Under the pieces are notes generated by a model. That model did not search any database, was not told where the DNA came from, and was given only the letters and a program-made list of their open reading frames with translations. DNA of 64,000 nt. Origin: Lycorma delicatula. Its lineage: Eukaryota; Arthropoda; Insecta; Hemiptera; Fulgoridae. The stretch's first letter is position 1; each line of letters begins with the position of its first letter. The stretch is taken from NCBI RefSeq assembly GCF_047948215.1, contig NC_134455.1:302020147-302084146 (forward strand). Direction: 5' to 3'. A program made the position numbers and the translations under genes. Below, piece after piece: positions 46,903 through 60,500 of the stretch.

Positions 46903-49738
46903 TTTTTTTTTGTCTTCAGTCATTTGACTGGTTTGATGCAGCTCTCCAAGATTCCCTATCCACTGTCAGTCATTTCATTTTGGTATACCCCCACATTCTA
47001 CATCCCTAGCAATTTTGACATATTCTAAATGTTGCCTGCCTGCACAATTTTTCCATTCTACCTGTCCCTCGAATATTAAAGCGACTATTCCAGGATGCCT
47101 TAATATGTGGCCTATAAGTCTGTCTCTTCATTCAACTATATTTTTCTAAATGCTTCTTTCTTCATCAGTGAGTCGCAACACCTCTTCATTTGTCACTTTA
47201 TCTACCCATCTGATCTTTAAAGTCTCCTAAAGCACCACATTTCAAAAGTTTCTAATCTTTTCTTCTCAGTTACTCTGATCGTCCAAGTTTCACTTCCATA
47301 TAAAGCTACGCTCCAAACATATACTTTCAAAAATGTTTTCCTGACGTTTAAATTAATTTTTGGTATAAACAAATTATATTTCTGACTGAACGCTCATTTT
47401 GCTTGTGCTATTCGGCATTTTATATCTCTCCTGATTTGTTCCTCTTTAGTAATTACTAAAGATGGGCAAAGTTGTTACTACTTCCTAAATAACAAAATTC
47501 TTCCATCTCCGTAATCTTTTCCCTTCCTATTTTTACATTCAGTGGTCCATCTTCATTATTTCTACTACATTTCATTACTTTCGTTTTGTTATTGTTTATT
47601 TTCTTGCTATAGTTCTTGTGAAGGACTTCATCCATTCTGTTCATTCTTTCTTCTAAATCTTTTTTACTCTCAGCTAGAATTACTATGTCATCAGCAAATT
47701 GATGGCTTCTTTCTTATGTTCTTCAATTATTACTGTTGCTGTTTGGTTCCGGTAAATGTTAGCAATTGTTCTTCTATTTCTGTATTTTAACCATAATTTT
47801 TTTTAAATTCTGAACATTTTATTCCAGTCTATGTAATTGAATGCCTTTTCTAAGTCTATAAATGCCAAGTATGTTGTTTTGTTTTTCTTTAATCTTCCTT
47901 CTACTATTAATCTGAACGCTAAAATTGCTTCCCTTGCCCCTATACTTTTCCTGAAACCAAATTGATCTTCCCCTAACATTTCTTCCACTCTCCTCTCAAT
48001 TCTGTTCAGAATTCTAGTTAAGATTTTTAATGCACGACTAGTTAAGCTAATTTTTCTGAATTCTTCAAATTTATCTGCTCCTGCTTTCTTTGGTGTCATG
48101 ACTATAACACTCTTTTTGAAGTCCCCTTCCCCTTTTTACATACCAGTTTGTATAATCTGTCGCTTCCTCACCTGCATTGTGCAGTAATTTTGCAGGTATT
48201 CCATCTATTCCAGGAAAATTTCTGTCATTCAAATATTTTAATGCCCTCTTAAATTCAGATCTCAGTATTGTTTCTCCCTTTTCATCCTCCTCGTCTTCCT
48301 CTTTCACACCAATTTCTAATTCATTTCCCTCATATAACTCTCAAATATATTCCACCCACCTATCGACCTTTACTTTTGTGTTGTAAATCGGTATACCATC
48401 TTTGTTTAACACATTATTAGATTTTAATTTATGTACCACAAATTTTTCCTTAACTTTCTATTTTCTCTTTCTTTTCTTTTTTCTCTTTCTTTTCTATTTT
48501 CTTTTTTCTCTTTCCACTTCTGAACACTTTTCATTAACACTTGTGAACACTTTGGTTGCTATCAATGTCTGCTCCAGGGTAAGCTTTGCAGTCGACGAGT
48601 TGATTTCTAAATCTTTGCTTAACCATGATATAATCTATCTGATACCTTGCAGTATCACCTGGCTTTTTCCATGTGTGTATTCTTCTAATATAATTTTTAA
48701 ACTGGGTGTTGGCAATTAATAAATTATACTTTGTGCAAAACTCTATAAGTTTTCCCTCTTTCCCTCTTTTTCCCTTTTCATTCTATTTGTTCAGCCCATA
48801 TTCACCTACAATATTTCCTTCTTTGCTTTTTCCGATGCTTGCATTCCAATCTTCAACTATTATTAAATTTTCATCCCCTTTTATGTGTTTAATTGCTTCG
48901 TCAATTTCTTTGTAGACACACTCTACCTCATCATATCATGGGCATCATATCATGTAGGCATATAGACGTTTAATTACCGGAGGCTAAACAGGAAAAAGAA
49001 GGAAAGAAAGGCATATAGATGTTAACAATCGTTGTTGGCTTAGGTTTTGATTTAATCATTATTCAATGATTCTGTTGCCGCATTTTGAAATACTCTCCTC
49101 TCTTCCCTATCTTCTTGTTCATTACGAAACCTACTCCTGCCTGCCATTTATTTGAAGCTGTGTTAATTATTCTAAAATCACCTGACCAATAGCCGTTTTC
49201 CTCTTCATACCGAACCTTGCTAATTCCTACTACATCTACATTTAATCTATCCATTGACCTTTTTACATTTTCTAACCTACCTACCTTTTTTAGACTTCTA
49301 ACATTTTATGCTCCGACTCATAAAATGTTATTTTTTAATTTTCTGGTGTACCCCTTTCTTAGTAGTTCCCACATGGAGATTTGAACTGGGGACTAGTTTA
49401 CCTCTGGAATATTTTACCAAGAAAGGCGCCTCCATCTTTGTTATATGAAAATGCAGAGAGTTCCATTTTCTTGGAAAAAAAACAACTGTAGTTTTCCATT
49501 GCTTTCAGCTGCACAGTACTCAGAAGATTGAGTGATGTTGATATGGCCGTTTAAGTCCTCCTGATCTTACACCCTTAATAACTATTGAAAGAGCTGCTGC
49601 CTTCTTTCAGGAATCATTCCGTAGTCTGGCTCTCAACAGATACCTCTCCGATCTGGTTGCACCTTCGGTCCAGCTACTTTGTATCACTGAGCACTCAAGC
49701 CCCCTCACCATCAGCAAGGTCTCATGATTCATAGAGAG
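46903..49738 (-). mobile_element. RTE-clade LINE copy 4, decayed near-full-length
   Basis: Colinear with the full copy at 36168-39443 but with deletions (one near 47700 removes the catalytic region), frameshifts and a pyrimidine-rich expansion at about 48460-48520. Recognisable pieces are FEMWCYRRM-type sequence near 47240, EDQFGFRKSIGARE near 47950, FIDLEKAFNYIDW near 47850, YQIDYIMV-type sequence near 48630 and VGISKVRYEEENGYWSGDF near 49200. The 5' UTR end matches the other copies. Confidence 0.88.
48971..49008 (+). mobile_element. 38-bp SINE tail insertion with 15-bp target duplication
   Basis: ATTACCGGAGGCTAAACAGG plus an A/G-rich tail is the extreme 3' end of the tRNA-derived SINE (compare 53704-53742). 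It is flanked by AGGCATATAGACGTT (48956-48970) and AGGCATATAGATGTT (49009-49023), so it inserted as an extremely 5'-truncated retrocopy into the RTE element. Confidence 0.8.
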
Positions 49739-49739
49739 A

Positions 49740-52440
49740 GATATGTTGATAAATGAGTTTATCAGCATAATATTTGCACCTAAGAGTAGGAAAATAACAT
49801 CTAATAACATCAATAATAAAGGATTATAACATTATATACTATAATGCCTATGCTGATACAGCATGTGTTACATAACTTTATTCACATGTTAGTGTCACGT
49901 GTGCTGATAACGTAGGAATTATCTATGTAAAATACTACAAAATTATTTTGGATCCCAAAATATTAATAATAATAATAATAATAAGGGTTTATTTTGAATC
50001 CCTTCAGTAGTTTTGAGTTAGATTTTAAAGAGTTATATCAATGAAATTTTTTTAAACTCTAAACAAGATTTCATCAACATCTTAAAGTAGGTTTGCATAC
50101 AAAGCTGCTTTAAGATTTGCATAGTATAAAAAATGGTGTACAAAATGCTGCTTAGTTCTAAGATTTTGCTTAGAACATTTTATGGCTATTGCCATCATAC
50201 AGTGTACTAAGGTATAGGTCATCTAATTGTGTGCTAAAGTATGACCACCATATTAAAGGTGATCATTTCTACAACTGCCTGTATAGAATAATCCAGTCTT
50301 CATCTACTACACTACAGAAATCAAGTAGAGTTAATTCCAAACATCAGCTGTAACTGATATGGTTTCAAAAACAGCTAAGATAATAAGACAGGTAGGGTTA
50401 TAAAATTATCTCAAGAATAAAACTTGTTGAGTTTTACTATTAGACAGCTGGACGATAAAGAAATTATGATTTAACTACTGTCTTATACAGCTACAGATGT
50501 ATCAATCGCTTAGATACCAGGATTTTCAATAGGACACATGTAAGATAAATGTAGACCATCTTGTCATGTTGGCAGCTTTTAACAAGATCTTACCTGGTAG
50601 CTTCTACCAAGACCTGCTCTGATAGCTTCTGACCTGGCACTAAAAACCACATCAGAAGCTACCTAAAGTAATACCTCTATATTTTACCAGTATCCAGCAA
50701 CTCTCTGTCTGCATTGTGTGATGTTATTAATAGTTATATTATTTTAGTTTTATTTGGAATGGGAAAATTAATATTGATCATTAATGTAGCCGTAAATATT
50801 CCAGGTCAATTAATGGCTCTTAACAGAAAAGAAAAAACAAGATTATTTGTGCACTGAATGAGAAAATCATATTTATATTTACAATATCCTGTTCATTTGT
50901 TGGTAAGTTATAAAAATAAAAAACAAATGTCTCAAAGAATTAAAACCTTGCAGTCTGGCTCTACCCCAAGGCAATAAAAAAGTAGATTGTTTGAGTACTC
51001 TAGAAAAAAAAAGGTATTTTGAAGATTCAGTTACATTACTTCCAAGTTGAGAAAATTAAACTGTAGGTAGTATATTTATATTTATCTAATTTTTGCAGTA
51101 AAAATATGGGAAAAACTTTAAGGTCCTAAAAATTGTGATGCAAGGATATGCTAATAGCATATCAGCTAACCATTTATTGTTTTTTTTTTGGGGGGGGGTT
51201 TTGACTAATGGTTGTTAATAGTAATATATTTCTTGTACTCGTATATACTTATAAAAGCTTTAAAGTGGTGGGATGGAGGAAAAATTAATGCTTTGAAAAT
51301 GTTATTAGTTTAACTTACATCATAATATCTAAAATATTTTTAAAAAAAGATATGAAATTGCTGGTTTTAAATTAAATTTTAATAAAAATATATTATTTCT
51401 AGAAGTAATAAGAGTTTTAAAATAATAGAATATGATTTTAGGAATTTTTACATACTTTATTAAGTCCAATAAATGTATTGGTCATAGTCAATCTCACTAA
51501 AAATACTTATCGAGATGAGTAAAGAATGTATTTTGAAACATTAAAGGAAGGACAGATTTCATAAGACATTTGTTAGAAATATCAAAACGTAATCTGTTCT
51601 AACAAAAAGAGAAGTTGGAAGACAAGTTAGTTTTCAATTTGTCACTCTTATTGTGCAACATATTTCCTATTTCATTTTTTCCATTTCTGTTCACATAAAA
51701 ATCTGATTTATTTTAAAAACCAGATGCATAATTTTCCATTTTTTCTAAATTTTGGGAGTGGGATCTTAACATACCTCTGCCTACTTCTCTGCTTATTCCT
51801 TAATAAAAATTATTTTTGCCTCATCATATGAAAATCTCTTTTTAATTTACTAGGAAAATTAATAATGAAACTTTTATAGATATAAAAGTGTTCGACTAAG
51901 CATTGAAAACTCAAAACTATTTTACACCACTTTAATAGAAAGTAAATAACAGACTGTTTTTTTCCTTTTTATTTCTGTTAAATTTTATATTTTTCTTGCT
52001 CAGAATTGTCTAACTAAATGCCTTCCCTAGTTATCTAAAATTGAGTCTAATAAGTGTTTATTTTAAATTATGTTCAATGAAGTGATTTTGTTAAATGAAT
52101 GAAAATATTTTTTTTCTCTTGAATCAACTGTAATTAAATCTATGTGAACAAAGAAGAGATAATGCACACATGTATGTGTATTGGTATAAGAATATTTTGT
52201 TACTATGGGAAAATGTGTGATGTAATTTAAAATTGGATAAGTATAAATTCGCTGCCCAGTTCTATGTTGATTAACACGCAGGCTATAATGCATCACCTGC
52301 TTCTGGGCATAGATGTTCAGTCATTTTTTTACGATCATTTCATCTATCTCATCTTTCTTGTCAAAACACTTGCAGAAGCATGTCTGAAGTTGAAATCATA
52401 ATAATAAAATTATTTAATTGTATATTATATATTTCGGGAT
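49740..52440. other. Intergenic AT-rich DNA
   Basis: It contains an AAT microsatellite at about 49964-49984 and a T9/G9 homopolymer junction near 51180-51198. No gene is recognised. Confidence 0.45.
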
Positions 52441-52464
52441 TAATTTTTATTAATTCATAACTAC

Positions 52465-52560
52465 TATGAATGGCGATTGGTCAAGTAATTAGGGTGCTAG
52501 TTTGTAGATTTTGGGTTAGATTCCTGGCAAAGATCGGGTATTTTTTCCGCTACCTTTTCA
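52465..52560 (+). repeat. tRNA-derived SINE head, decayed
   Basis: Reads TGGTCAAGTAATTAGGGTGC, then GGGTTAGATTCCTGG, resembling A and B boxes at about tRNA spacing. No acceptor stem can be drawn, so it is not a tRNA gene. Confidence 0.4.
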
Positions 52561-52648
52561 TACTCATATATCTTTTAAAAATACGTATCCGATCATTATG
52601 TCAAAATAATTTAAATTACTTTTAACGTTTAAATTAAATTACATCATT

Positions 52649-52828
52649 TCTATGTTTAGTACTGTTTACCTTCTTTCTTTTATCTCTTGTTGATGCGTTT
52701 CGGAACCACTCCGTTGTCAAAACTTATTATATTCACGCAGTACAGTACAGTAAGTTTTGACAATGGAGAGGTTACGAAACGCATCAGCAAGATATAAAAC
52801 AATGAAGCTAAGCATTACTAAACATAGA
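52649..52828. repeat. Imperfect palindrome with 78-bp arms
   Basis: The left arm, 52649-52726, and the right arm, 52751-52828, are inverted copies. They share TGATGCGTTTCG, TTGTCAAAACTTA and CTATGTTTAGTA, with a 24-nt loop containing TACAGTACAG. It is a foldback repeat or the two ends of a small element. Confidence 0.8.
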
Positions 52829-52872
52829 TACTATTATGATTTTAGCAGAAAAGATAATATTAACGTAGTGAA

Positions 52873-52889
52873 GATAGATAGATAGATAG
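52873..52889. repeat. GATA microsatellite
   Basis: About four GATA units. Confidence 0.85.
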
Positions 52890-53039
52890 TTTTAATAAAT
52901 ATATAATTATTTTACTATATATCTTAACAATTTTAAATTCAACATTAAACGAAAACCGTAGGACAATCTTTTAATGATTAATTCACCAGGTACGTTTGAA
53001 GTTTGAGCATGGGAATATGAAATGGAAATCTTTTAGTGT

Positions 53040-53140
53040 GCTGTACCTGTTCGGGAATGAAAGTGTCATAAGTGACCGGGATTCGAAACCTCTAGGATGT
53101 AAGGCTGAGATATTACCGTTCTGCCATGAAGGTCGACAAA
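53040..53140 (-). repeat. tRNA-derived repeat head
   Basis: Read on the minus strand: TTCATGGCAGAACGGTAATA, then AGAGGTTTCGAATCCCGGTC, resembling A and B boxes. A 65-codon open frame on the plus strand here is only its shadow. Confidence 0.45.
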
Positions 53141-53454
53141 TCGTTCATTCGCAATTACGTACGTACTACGAGTACGTATTCATTGCTTATTGAATTATTT
53201 TACTATCGTATAGTAAATCTCAATAACCTTATGGACAGAGATTTCTTTACTTGAAACTTGATCAGGTAAAAAAAAATCATGAAATCTTTCTATGGAGAGA
53301 GGACAATCGTTAAAAAATAACAAGTTTTAATAATTGTATAAAAAAAATATGAATGAATATTACTCCGGCTAAGTAAAATTTTAAGAAATAGTTAAATTTT
53401 TTCCACTGATACTTTTTATAACAATTTTTTTAATATTAAAAATGTTATAAGGCG

Positions 53455-53745
53455 TCTAAGTAGGTCACTTTTGGGAGGGGGGGAGGATCAGTTGATTTTG
53501 AAGTCGAGTTCCAGCGTTCAAGTCCTAGTAAAGTCAGTTATTTTTACACGGATTTGAATATTAGATCGTGGATACGGTGTTCTTTGGTAGTTGGGTTTCA
53601 ATTAACCACACATCTCAGGAATAGTCGAACTGAGGCTGTACAAGACAACATTTACACTTATACATATCATTCTCATTCATCCTCTGAAGTATTGTCTGAA
53701 AAGTAATTACCGGAGGCTAAACAAGAAAAAGAAAGAAAAAGGTTA
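53455..53745 (+). mobile_element. tRNA-derived SINE, near full length
   Basis: The head has AGCGTTCAAGTCCTAG (B-box-like). The body contains GGATTTGAATATTAGATCG and GGGTTTCAATTAACCACACA, and the tail ATTACCGGAGGCTAAACAAG plus A/G-rich DNA. It is the same family as 5237-5521 and 63830-64000. The region preceding the B box contains a GGGAGGGGGGGAGG insertion, unlike the other copies. Confidence 0.8.
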
Positions 53746-54420
53746 CTGAGGGCAGGGGATAAAAAACCACAGTGTTCTAATTTCGTTAAGAAGAAAATTA
53801 TTCAGCCACTTATTCCTTCTTTTATCTTTAATTTTTTTTTGGACCTGTCTATAATTCTAATGTGATATAGCTCGTGCAATCTCCCATTCACTTTGATTCT
53901 ATTTTTATATTTTTGTTTTGTTCTTGAAATTATATTGGCAGGAAATTCATCTAGTTTTATGGGTTATTTTACTAGGACTAGACCCTGAGAATTGATATCC
54001 TATAAATGGACAAGAACGATTGAAAAATGAATCTGGACAAAATTTTATCTCAATGTTTATGAGATATTACGAGAATAAAACATCAAACAAGAAGCAAGGA
54101 AAGGAGTAAATAAATAATACTTTGATAAATATTTTACCAGAATAAGTGTTTCATTAAAAATAACTAAAAAATGGTTCTTTATATTTTCATCCTTTTAACC
54201 TACGGTTTAGAATTAATATAAATGAAATCCAAAAAGCATTTCCATAATTTTAACAGAAATTAAACCTTTATATTTTAAGATTATATTCGAGATCACTTCT
54301 CACGGAACTGTTAAGAGGTACACGCAGTTAATTTCACGCCTATAATAATTACTGTAGAAGGGGATATTTTTCGATTATGTGGGAAATTATTGTTTACATA
54401 TCACACATGCGTAATGCGGT
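53746..54420. other. Upstream region of the lysozyme gene
   Basis: AT-rich, no recognised repeat. Confidence 0.4.
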
Positions 54421-54504
54421 ATATATTTTTATATACGTTATTAAACGTGCATAGTGATCAGCGAGTAAGTTGCTGTGGACAAAGAAGGGAGTTTAGAATA
54501 CGTG
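54418..54504 (+). promoter_or_regulatory. Probable promoter and 5' UTR of the lysozyme gene
   Basis: TATATATTTTTATATACG at 54420-54437 is TATA-like. GTGATCAGCGAG about 25-30 bp downstream could hold the start site near 54458. This leaves a 5' UTR of about 45 nt before the ATG at 54505. Confidence 0.45.
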
Positions 54505-54562
54505 ATGTTGGTTACCGGCAATACCAGTTTCTGTTATTTATTTACTATTATTACAATAGCAG
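54505..54562 (+). CDS. Lysozyme exon 1 (signal peptide)
   Basis: ATG at 54505 begins MLVTGNTSFCYLFTIITIA, and consensus donor GTAAGT follows. It is the first ATG after the TATA-like box and gives a good signal peptide. Confidence 0.75.
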
Positions 54563-57500
54563 GTAAGTCAGTATATTAATAGCAGACTAAACAGAAAAAA
54601 GAGGTTTAACATAGGTTAGTTAACTGTAATTATATAAGATGGAATAACTCAGATTTTTGTTTTATAATAAAATGTAATTACATATAACCGAATTTAAATA
54701 AATTTTTTCAATTAGACTAATATGCATTTATTATTTTTTTAAAAATTTTATGGATTTTCAAGGCAGAAAAAAAATTAATTTAAATAAATAAATTTTAATC
54801 TACAACAAACTTCAAATAATAGAAGACTCCAAAAAAAAAACTATAATTTATAGTTATATTTTTTTGTTTTTGTTTCACATGGACTGATTTAGGTGATTTT
54901 TTTTTTAATGTTATAGTTCTGGTCGTCCAGCAAAAAGCTTTATCCAGATAATTTATGGTAGATTTTTTTAATGAAAAGTTTCGTACTCGCACAGACAACA
55001 TGAACATATTTTTTTTGTATTGTGTTTTCAATAAAATTAGTTGCAAGACTTGGTCGGAGTAGAGTATGTATACGTTCTTCATAGAGCCGTAGCTGATGTT
55101 TGATTGCAGTCTCGCACCGTTTCTCGGTATTTCTTCCTTTGGTTTATAAACGCAGATTTCTAGCCATAGTAATCTTTTAAAATGGTTGTTTGTTTTCATA
55201 GGGAAACGTTTTTTTCTCAGACCGATCCATATTTTAATAAAATTAAGATTTGAAGTAAAGTAGATTTTAAACGAAATTAAGTCGACAAAAACTTACTGTA
55301 GAAAGTAAATATAATTTTTAGTTGTTCTTTAATTCTCGTCTTTTATAGTTTATGAACAATCGCGAAGAAGACGTAATTTATAATTTAGTTGGAGATCCTT
55401 ATTTGTATACAGGTTTGATGGAAGCAGAACAAATCAAGATAGGCTAAAACGGAACTTTTGAATATTCATATTTATGTTATTTAGTACTCTAAATGTAATG
55501 GAAACGGGTTCATATTTTAAAACTCAAGGATACTAGGAGATAGAAATAAGTGCAGATCTATCTAGTTACAAAATTACTACTGTAGGGTGTTCGAAATTTT
55601 TTTTCCACCATCTTTGACCCGCCACCTTGAATCAAGCTACTTTTTTTTTAATAGGAAGTAAGACATGTGATACATGATTTTAACGTAAGATTTTATGCGT
55701 TAAACGATAACGAAAACCGTTCTTCGATAAATGCCTTCTTTTTGGACTTATAAGCTACCAAAGTTAAAAAAACGGAAAAATAGCGTGATGAGGTAAAACG
55801 CCCTTTAGTAATCATCAACGGAATTATTCTTTTGGCTTCACTTAGAGGAAGCATATTATTAGATAAAACTAAATGAAACACTGAAGATGATAATCATAAA
55901 ATTTCTACTAAAGAAGAAAGATTTGAACCACTAAAACTTATTCTCCAATCCTTAATTAATTTACAGACAATCAAATATTGTACTTGTGTATTGGAAGTAA
56001 GAAGCCAGAATGAGAAATTTATAAGTTGCATTTTTGGGACGTAATACACATTTCATTGTTTTAAAATAACAGCTGATTTACTGCTATAAATTTGTATTAC
56101 ATTTTTTCAATTGTTTAAAACTTTTCCAAAATTTGTTGTAGTAAGTTATTTAGGAGGAAAAACATTTAATTAAATTTAAAAAATAAATATTGTGATAATT
56201 AAAGTAAATAATATCAGTTGACCTGCCCATTTAATTTGTAGTAATGTTGTAATAATTATTAGTGTTGAATATTATTTTGAAGGCTGTTATTATAATGTTT
56301 AGGCCATTAATTCCAATATTTTGTTATCGGATGTAATTCTAAAGGTAATATGAAATAAAAAAAAGTTAATATCGGGCTTTTTACCTCGTTTTATTACTTT
56401 CGCGATTTTTCCGTTTTTGCAACTTTGATTTCTTATAACTTAAAAAACGAAGGCATTTATCGAGAAACGGTTTTTGTCATCGTTTATCGCGTAAACCTTT
56501 ACATTAAAATTATGTATCACAAGTCCACCTTCCTATTTAAAAAATAAGCTTGATTCAATAAGTTTAATGCACACCAAGATGGCGTACAAAAATTTTAAAT
56601 ACATCATAAAGTAGTAATTTTAAAGCAGTGTAGATCTGCACTTGTTTTTCTACCTCCTAATATCCCTCAGTATTGAAATATGAAGCCGTTTTCATACTTT
56701 AATATCACCGTGTGTAAATATATTAAATAAATAAATAAATAAAAACAGAATTACTAATTTATCTTATGATACATTGATCTATGCAATTTAAAATCGATGT
56801 ATATGAAGTGAAACAAATAAAAAAAAAGTGAAGGATATTGAAAATTACTATTGTTACCAACATTCTTTCGCTACTCAGCCGAATTTTTCAGTATTTTATG
56901 CTAGCAGCAAAAGTGAGCTGTCTGACCACTTCACTGAATTAGAACATTTTACTGAAAATAAAGTAGTGCATACATTTTTTAAAAAGAAAATAGAATTAGA
57001 AGGAATAGTTAGCCAAACGCTAATAATAAAATTAAACAAAAAGGATGTATAAATCGGGCTCGGTCAATTCCGTCTGCCGATACCTGACTCCATTTTTAAA
57101 ACCGGTCAATTGCGTTCCCGTTAGTGCTAGCAATAAGAATGGTTCAACACCCTAATCTCACCTGCTTCTTGTTGTATTTATACCTTTTTAGGGGTTTAAT
57201 TCTTATTTAGTTGTCGTTAATAAGAATTATCAAATTGGGATGATTTTCTGAAAAGTTTCGAGGCTGATACATAAATAAAATTAAGGAGCAAAGAAAATAT
57301 AAACAGATTGAATAAAAGGAGATGTATATTCCGAGTAAATTCATCAGAAAAACCTGTTTTCGAATACAGCGTGTAGAAGCTGTCTGCGTGAAACTTTACC
57401 AATAATTTAAAGTAACATAGAAGATTGACAAAATTATTACAAGTATCTAAACAAACCGCTGCAAAAAAATAAAATTTATAGAAATAAAAAAATAAATAAA

Positions 57501-60500
57501 AATAAAAGTTGCACAGAGAATTGACAAAATTATTTTAAGTGGCTAGACAGAACATAAAATAATGAATAAAAAAAATTTAACATAGAGAATTGACAAACTA
57601 AATCTCTAGACAAAACATATACTGTATGTAGCTTCTTTCAGAGGATTTCTACAGCTGATGATCACTAATAAGTGTGAAATATGTTTTTATTTTTCACGGG
57701 GATATTAAAATCACAAATGATTAGAGGGATACATTAGTATCTATACTTATTATTATGATGATCAATGTTTCAGAATAGTAAAATTAAATATGAGGGATGG
57801 AATTGACCGCGTTTATTTTTTTCAGGCGGACGCAACTGACCGACGTCCGTATAAATCGTTAATTCGCCATTAAGAACGTAATTTTCTTATCTCCTATCTT
57901 TTGTTTATTGTGAAGTTCAGTAAACGTGAAAAAATAATTGGTTCCCATCATTTCAGATTTCCGTTTTAATTAATTTAACGTACGTATAACTCCTCAGTCT
58001 TACAAAGTTTTATAAAATTGGTGTTCTATCAGCAATGGTTTTCTTTCTGTCTGTTTATCAGCTGAAAAAAGACAATCTATTATTTTAAATAATTATACAA
58101 GAGTTTATACATTTTCTAAAGACTTAAAACTGTTAAAATATCGAAGGTGGAACTAATTTATTCTTAAATATTTTTATGGTTTATGAAGTTCTATTTTATT
58201 GTTGAAATTCATCCTCAGAAAATTAAAAAATAAATCTAATAATTTCCTTATAACTGATCTTTTTTCTCAATCATGTTAAACTTTTTGACAGGAAACTACT
58301 ATATTTAATTTTTAAAGTTGTTGTTACTTTAACAGGAACGGCTGTTATTGATGGTTAAAAACAATCGTCTTCTTTTGTAAACTATATCCCCCCCCCACAC
58401 ACACACACACACACCATTTTTTGTTTGTTTTTTATTTGTTGGTATAACTATATACAAAATACACGGATAGCTTTGTTACTTCCCGATTGGTTTACTTTAA
58501 AATAAGATTAAATATTGATAATTTTTTGTTAATAGTATTAACTTAAGTGAAAATTAAGTGGTGATGACTATATCATGTTCTCAAGTAATATATATGTAAA
58601 ACTATAAAATAAGCACTATAATTTGAATTAGGTAATAAAGGTGTCCCAAAATCACCTGACTTTTTAATCTTTTAATTAAACACTTTTTTTATTTGTTAAT
58701 AGATAATATTTTTGCTTTCTTAGAAAGTAGTGACATTGAGGTTATGAGTGATACAAAAAGGCTGACAAATGAGCGCTCCGGCTTTGGCTGCACAAGTTCA
58801 TTCTTTTGACAAAATTTTCCAAAAAAATTTGACATAATTGCCGGGAAATGTCGGCAATTTTGTGTCGAATCTCTTCTTTGAGGTCCTTAATTTTTTGCGG
58901 TTTATTAATGTATATTTTATCCTTAACATAACACCAAAGAAAAATTCAAGTCGCATGATCTTAGCGGCCAATTTACATCACCTCGCTGAGACATAACAGG
59001 ACCATTAAATTTTTCTTGCAATAACTGCGTGGTTTCATCGGCAGTGCGGCATGTTGCACCGTCTTGTTGAAACCATATTCATATTATTAACTTTAGGCCA
59101 TAAAAAGTTTGAAATCAACTCCAGTATCAAACTCCATTCACGGTAACGGCATCTCCATTTTCATTTTCGAAGAAGTTAGGTCCAGTCAATCCCCGAACCC
59201 AAAATCCGCACCAAACCATGCCCCGTCAAAGGTGCATAGGAAGTTCTCCAAACTTTTTTGGATTTTTTGATCCCTAAATTCCACAATTTCGTTAAGAGGA
59301 AAATGTGCCTCATCGCTAAAGATGATTTTTTTCAAAATCTCGTTATATTGTTATTTTAACCCTTTCTAAGCGTTGTTCAAGTGAATGTTTTTAATAATTT
59401 AACCTCAGTGTTTACTAATAACACATAAAAATCGCTACTCTGGTTTTACAGTAAAAAAAAATGGCGGCAAATTTAAAGTATCAGTTTGTTTTGTGACACT
59501 TTGTAATGAATTTTTATCTTTTTATAGATTGTTTAAATTTTCTTTTTATAGTTTGTATAGTATAGTTTGTTTTAGTTTTATATATTTTTTTATTTTTGTA
59601 GTATATGAATTTCTACATACTCACTTGTCTGCTCTTTACATCTACAAGTACGTTTAAGTTGATGAATGATGTATTCTTTAAATTGTGAATTGTAAAGTTG
59701 CAACAGTACGAAATAAGTAAATAGATAATTTAAAAAATAAATAACTAATAGGCTAAATAACTTGGATTTTATAAAATTATTTCTATATCGTTAAATTTAT
59801 GAAATAAAAAAAATTACTAAAATTTCAGATAATCTTTCAAAAACTATTTGTCATTCAGATTTAAAAAAATATATATATTAACTTAAAACAAAAATTAAAA
59901 TAAGGAATTTTTCTATTTTTTTAAACATTTTTTTCCTTTGAGCGCTTTGTTTTAGACTTTTTGAATTATTTTTTACTTCATAAAATAAAATGATTTGAAA
60001 AATAATAATTTCAAATAAAATCATGTATTAAATTTCAAGTCTTTTCACTGGATAAAACTGCCTAATATTTTTTTGACGAATGAAAAAGATTAAAGGCTTT
60101 AAAATTATACATTTATAACGTTTAAATTGATTAAAAAATTAATTCCAACTATGAAAGGAATTATGCATTCATTCATCTACGTATGCCTAGGGAAGGTTAA
60201 GAAACCACATGTAGTGGTTTAGAAATTAAAAAAAAAAACAGATGCTTAATTTTTGTTTAAATATTGAATATGCAGAAATATATTAAAAATTATTATTTAG
60301 AGGTCACGTAGGTAATTCTACGCACGGCAATACTTAAATTACAATACCAGTCGGCAATTTTGATAATGGTTTACGTTGAGAACAGATTTAAGTATTCCAA
60401 GGGCATTAGTTAATTTTGTTTCTTTTACCCTATCATCACGAAAATAAAAATTAGAATAAGGAATTTTGTCTATTTTTTAAACATTTTTTTCCTTTGAGCA

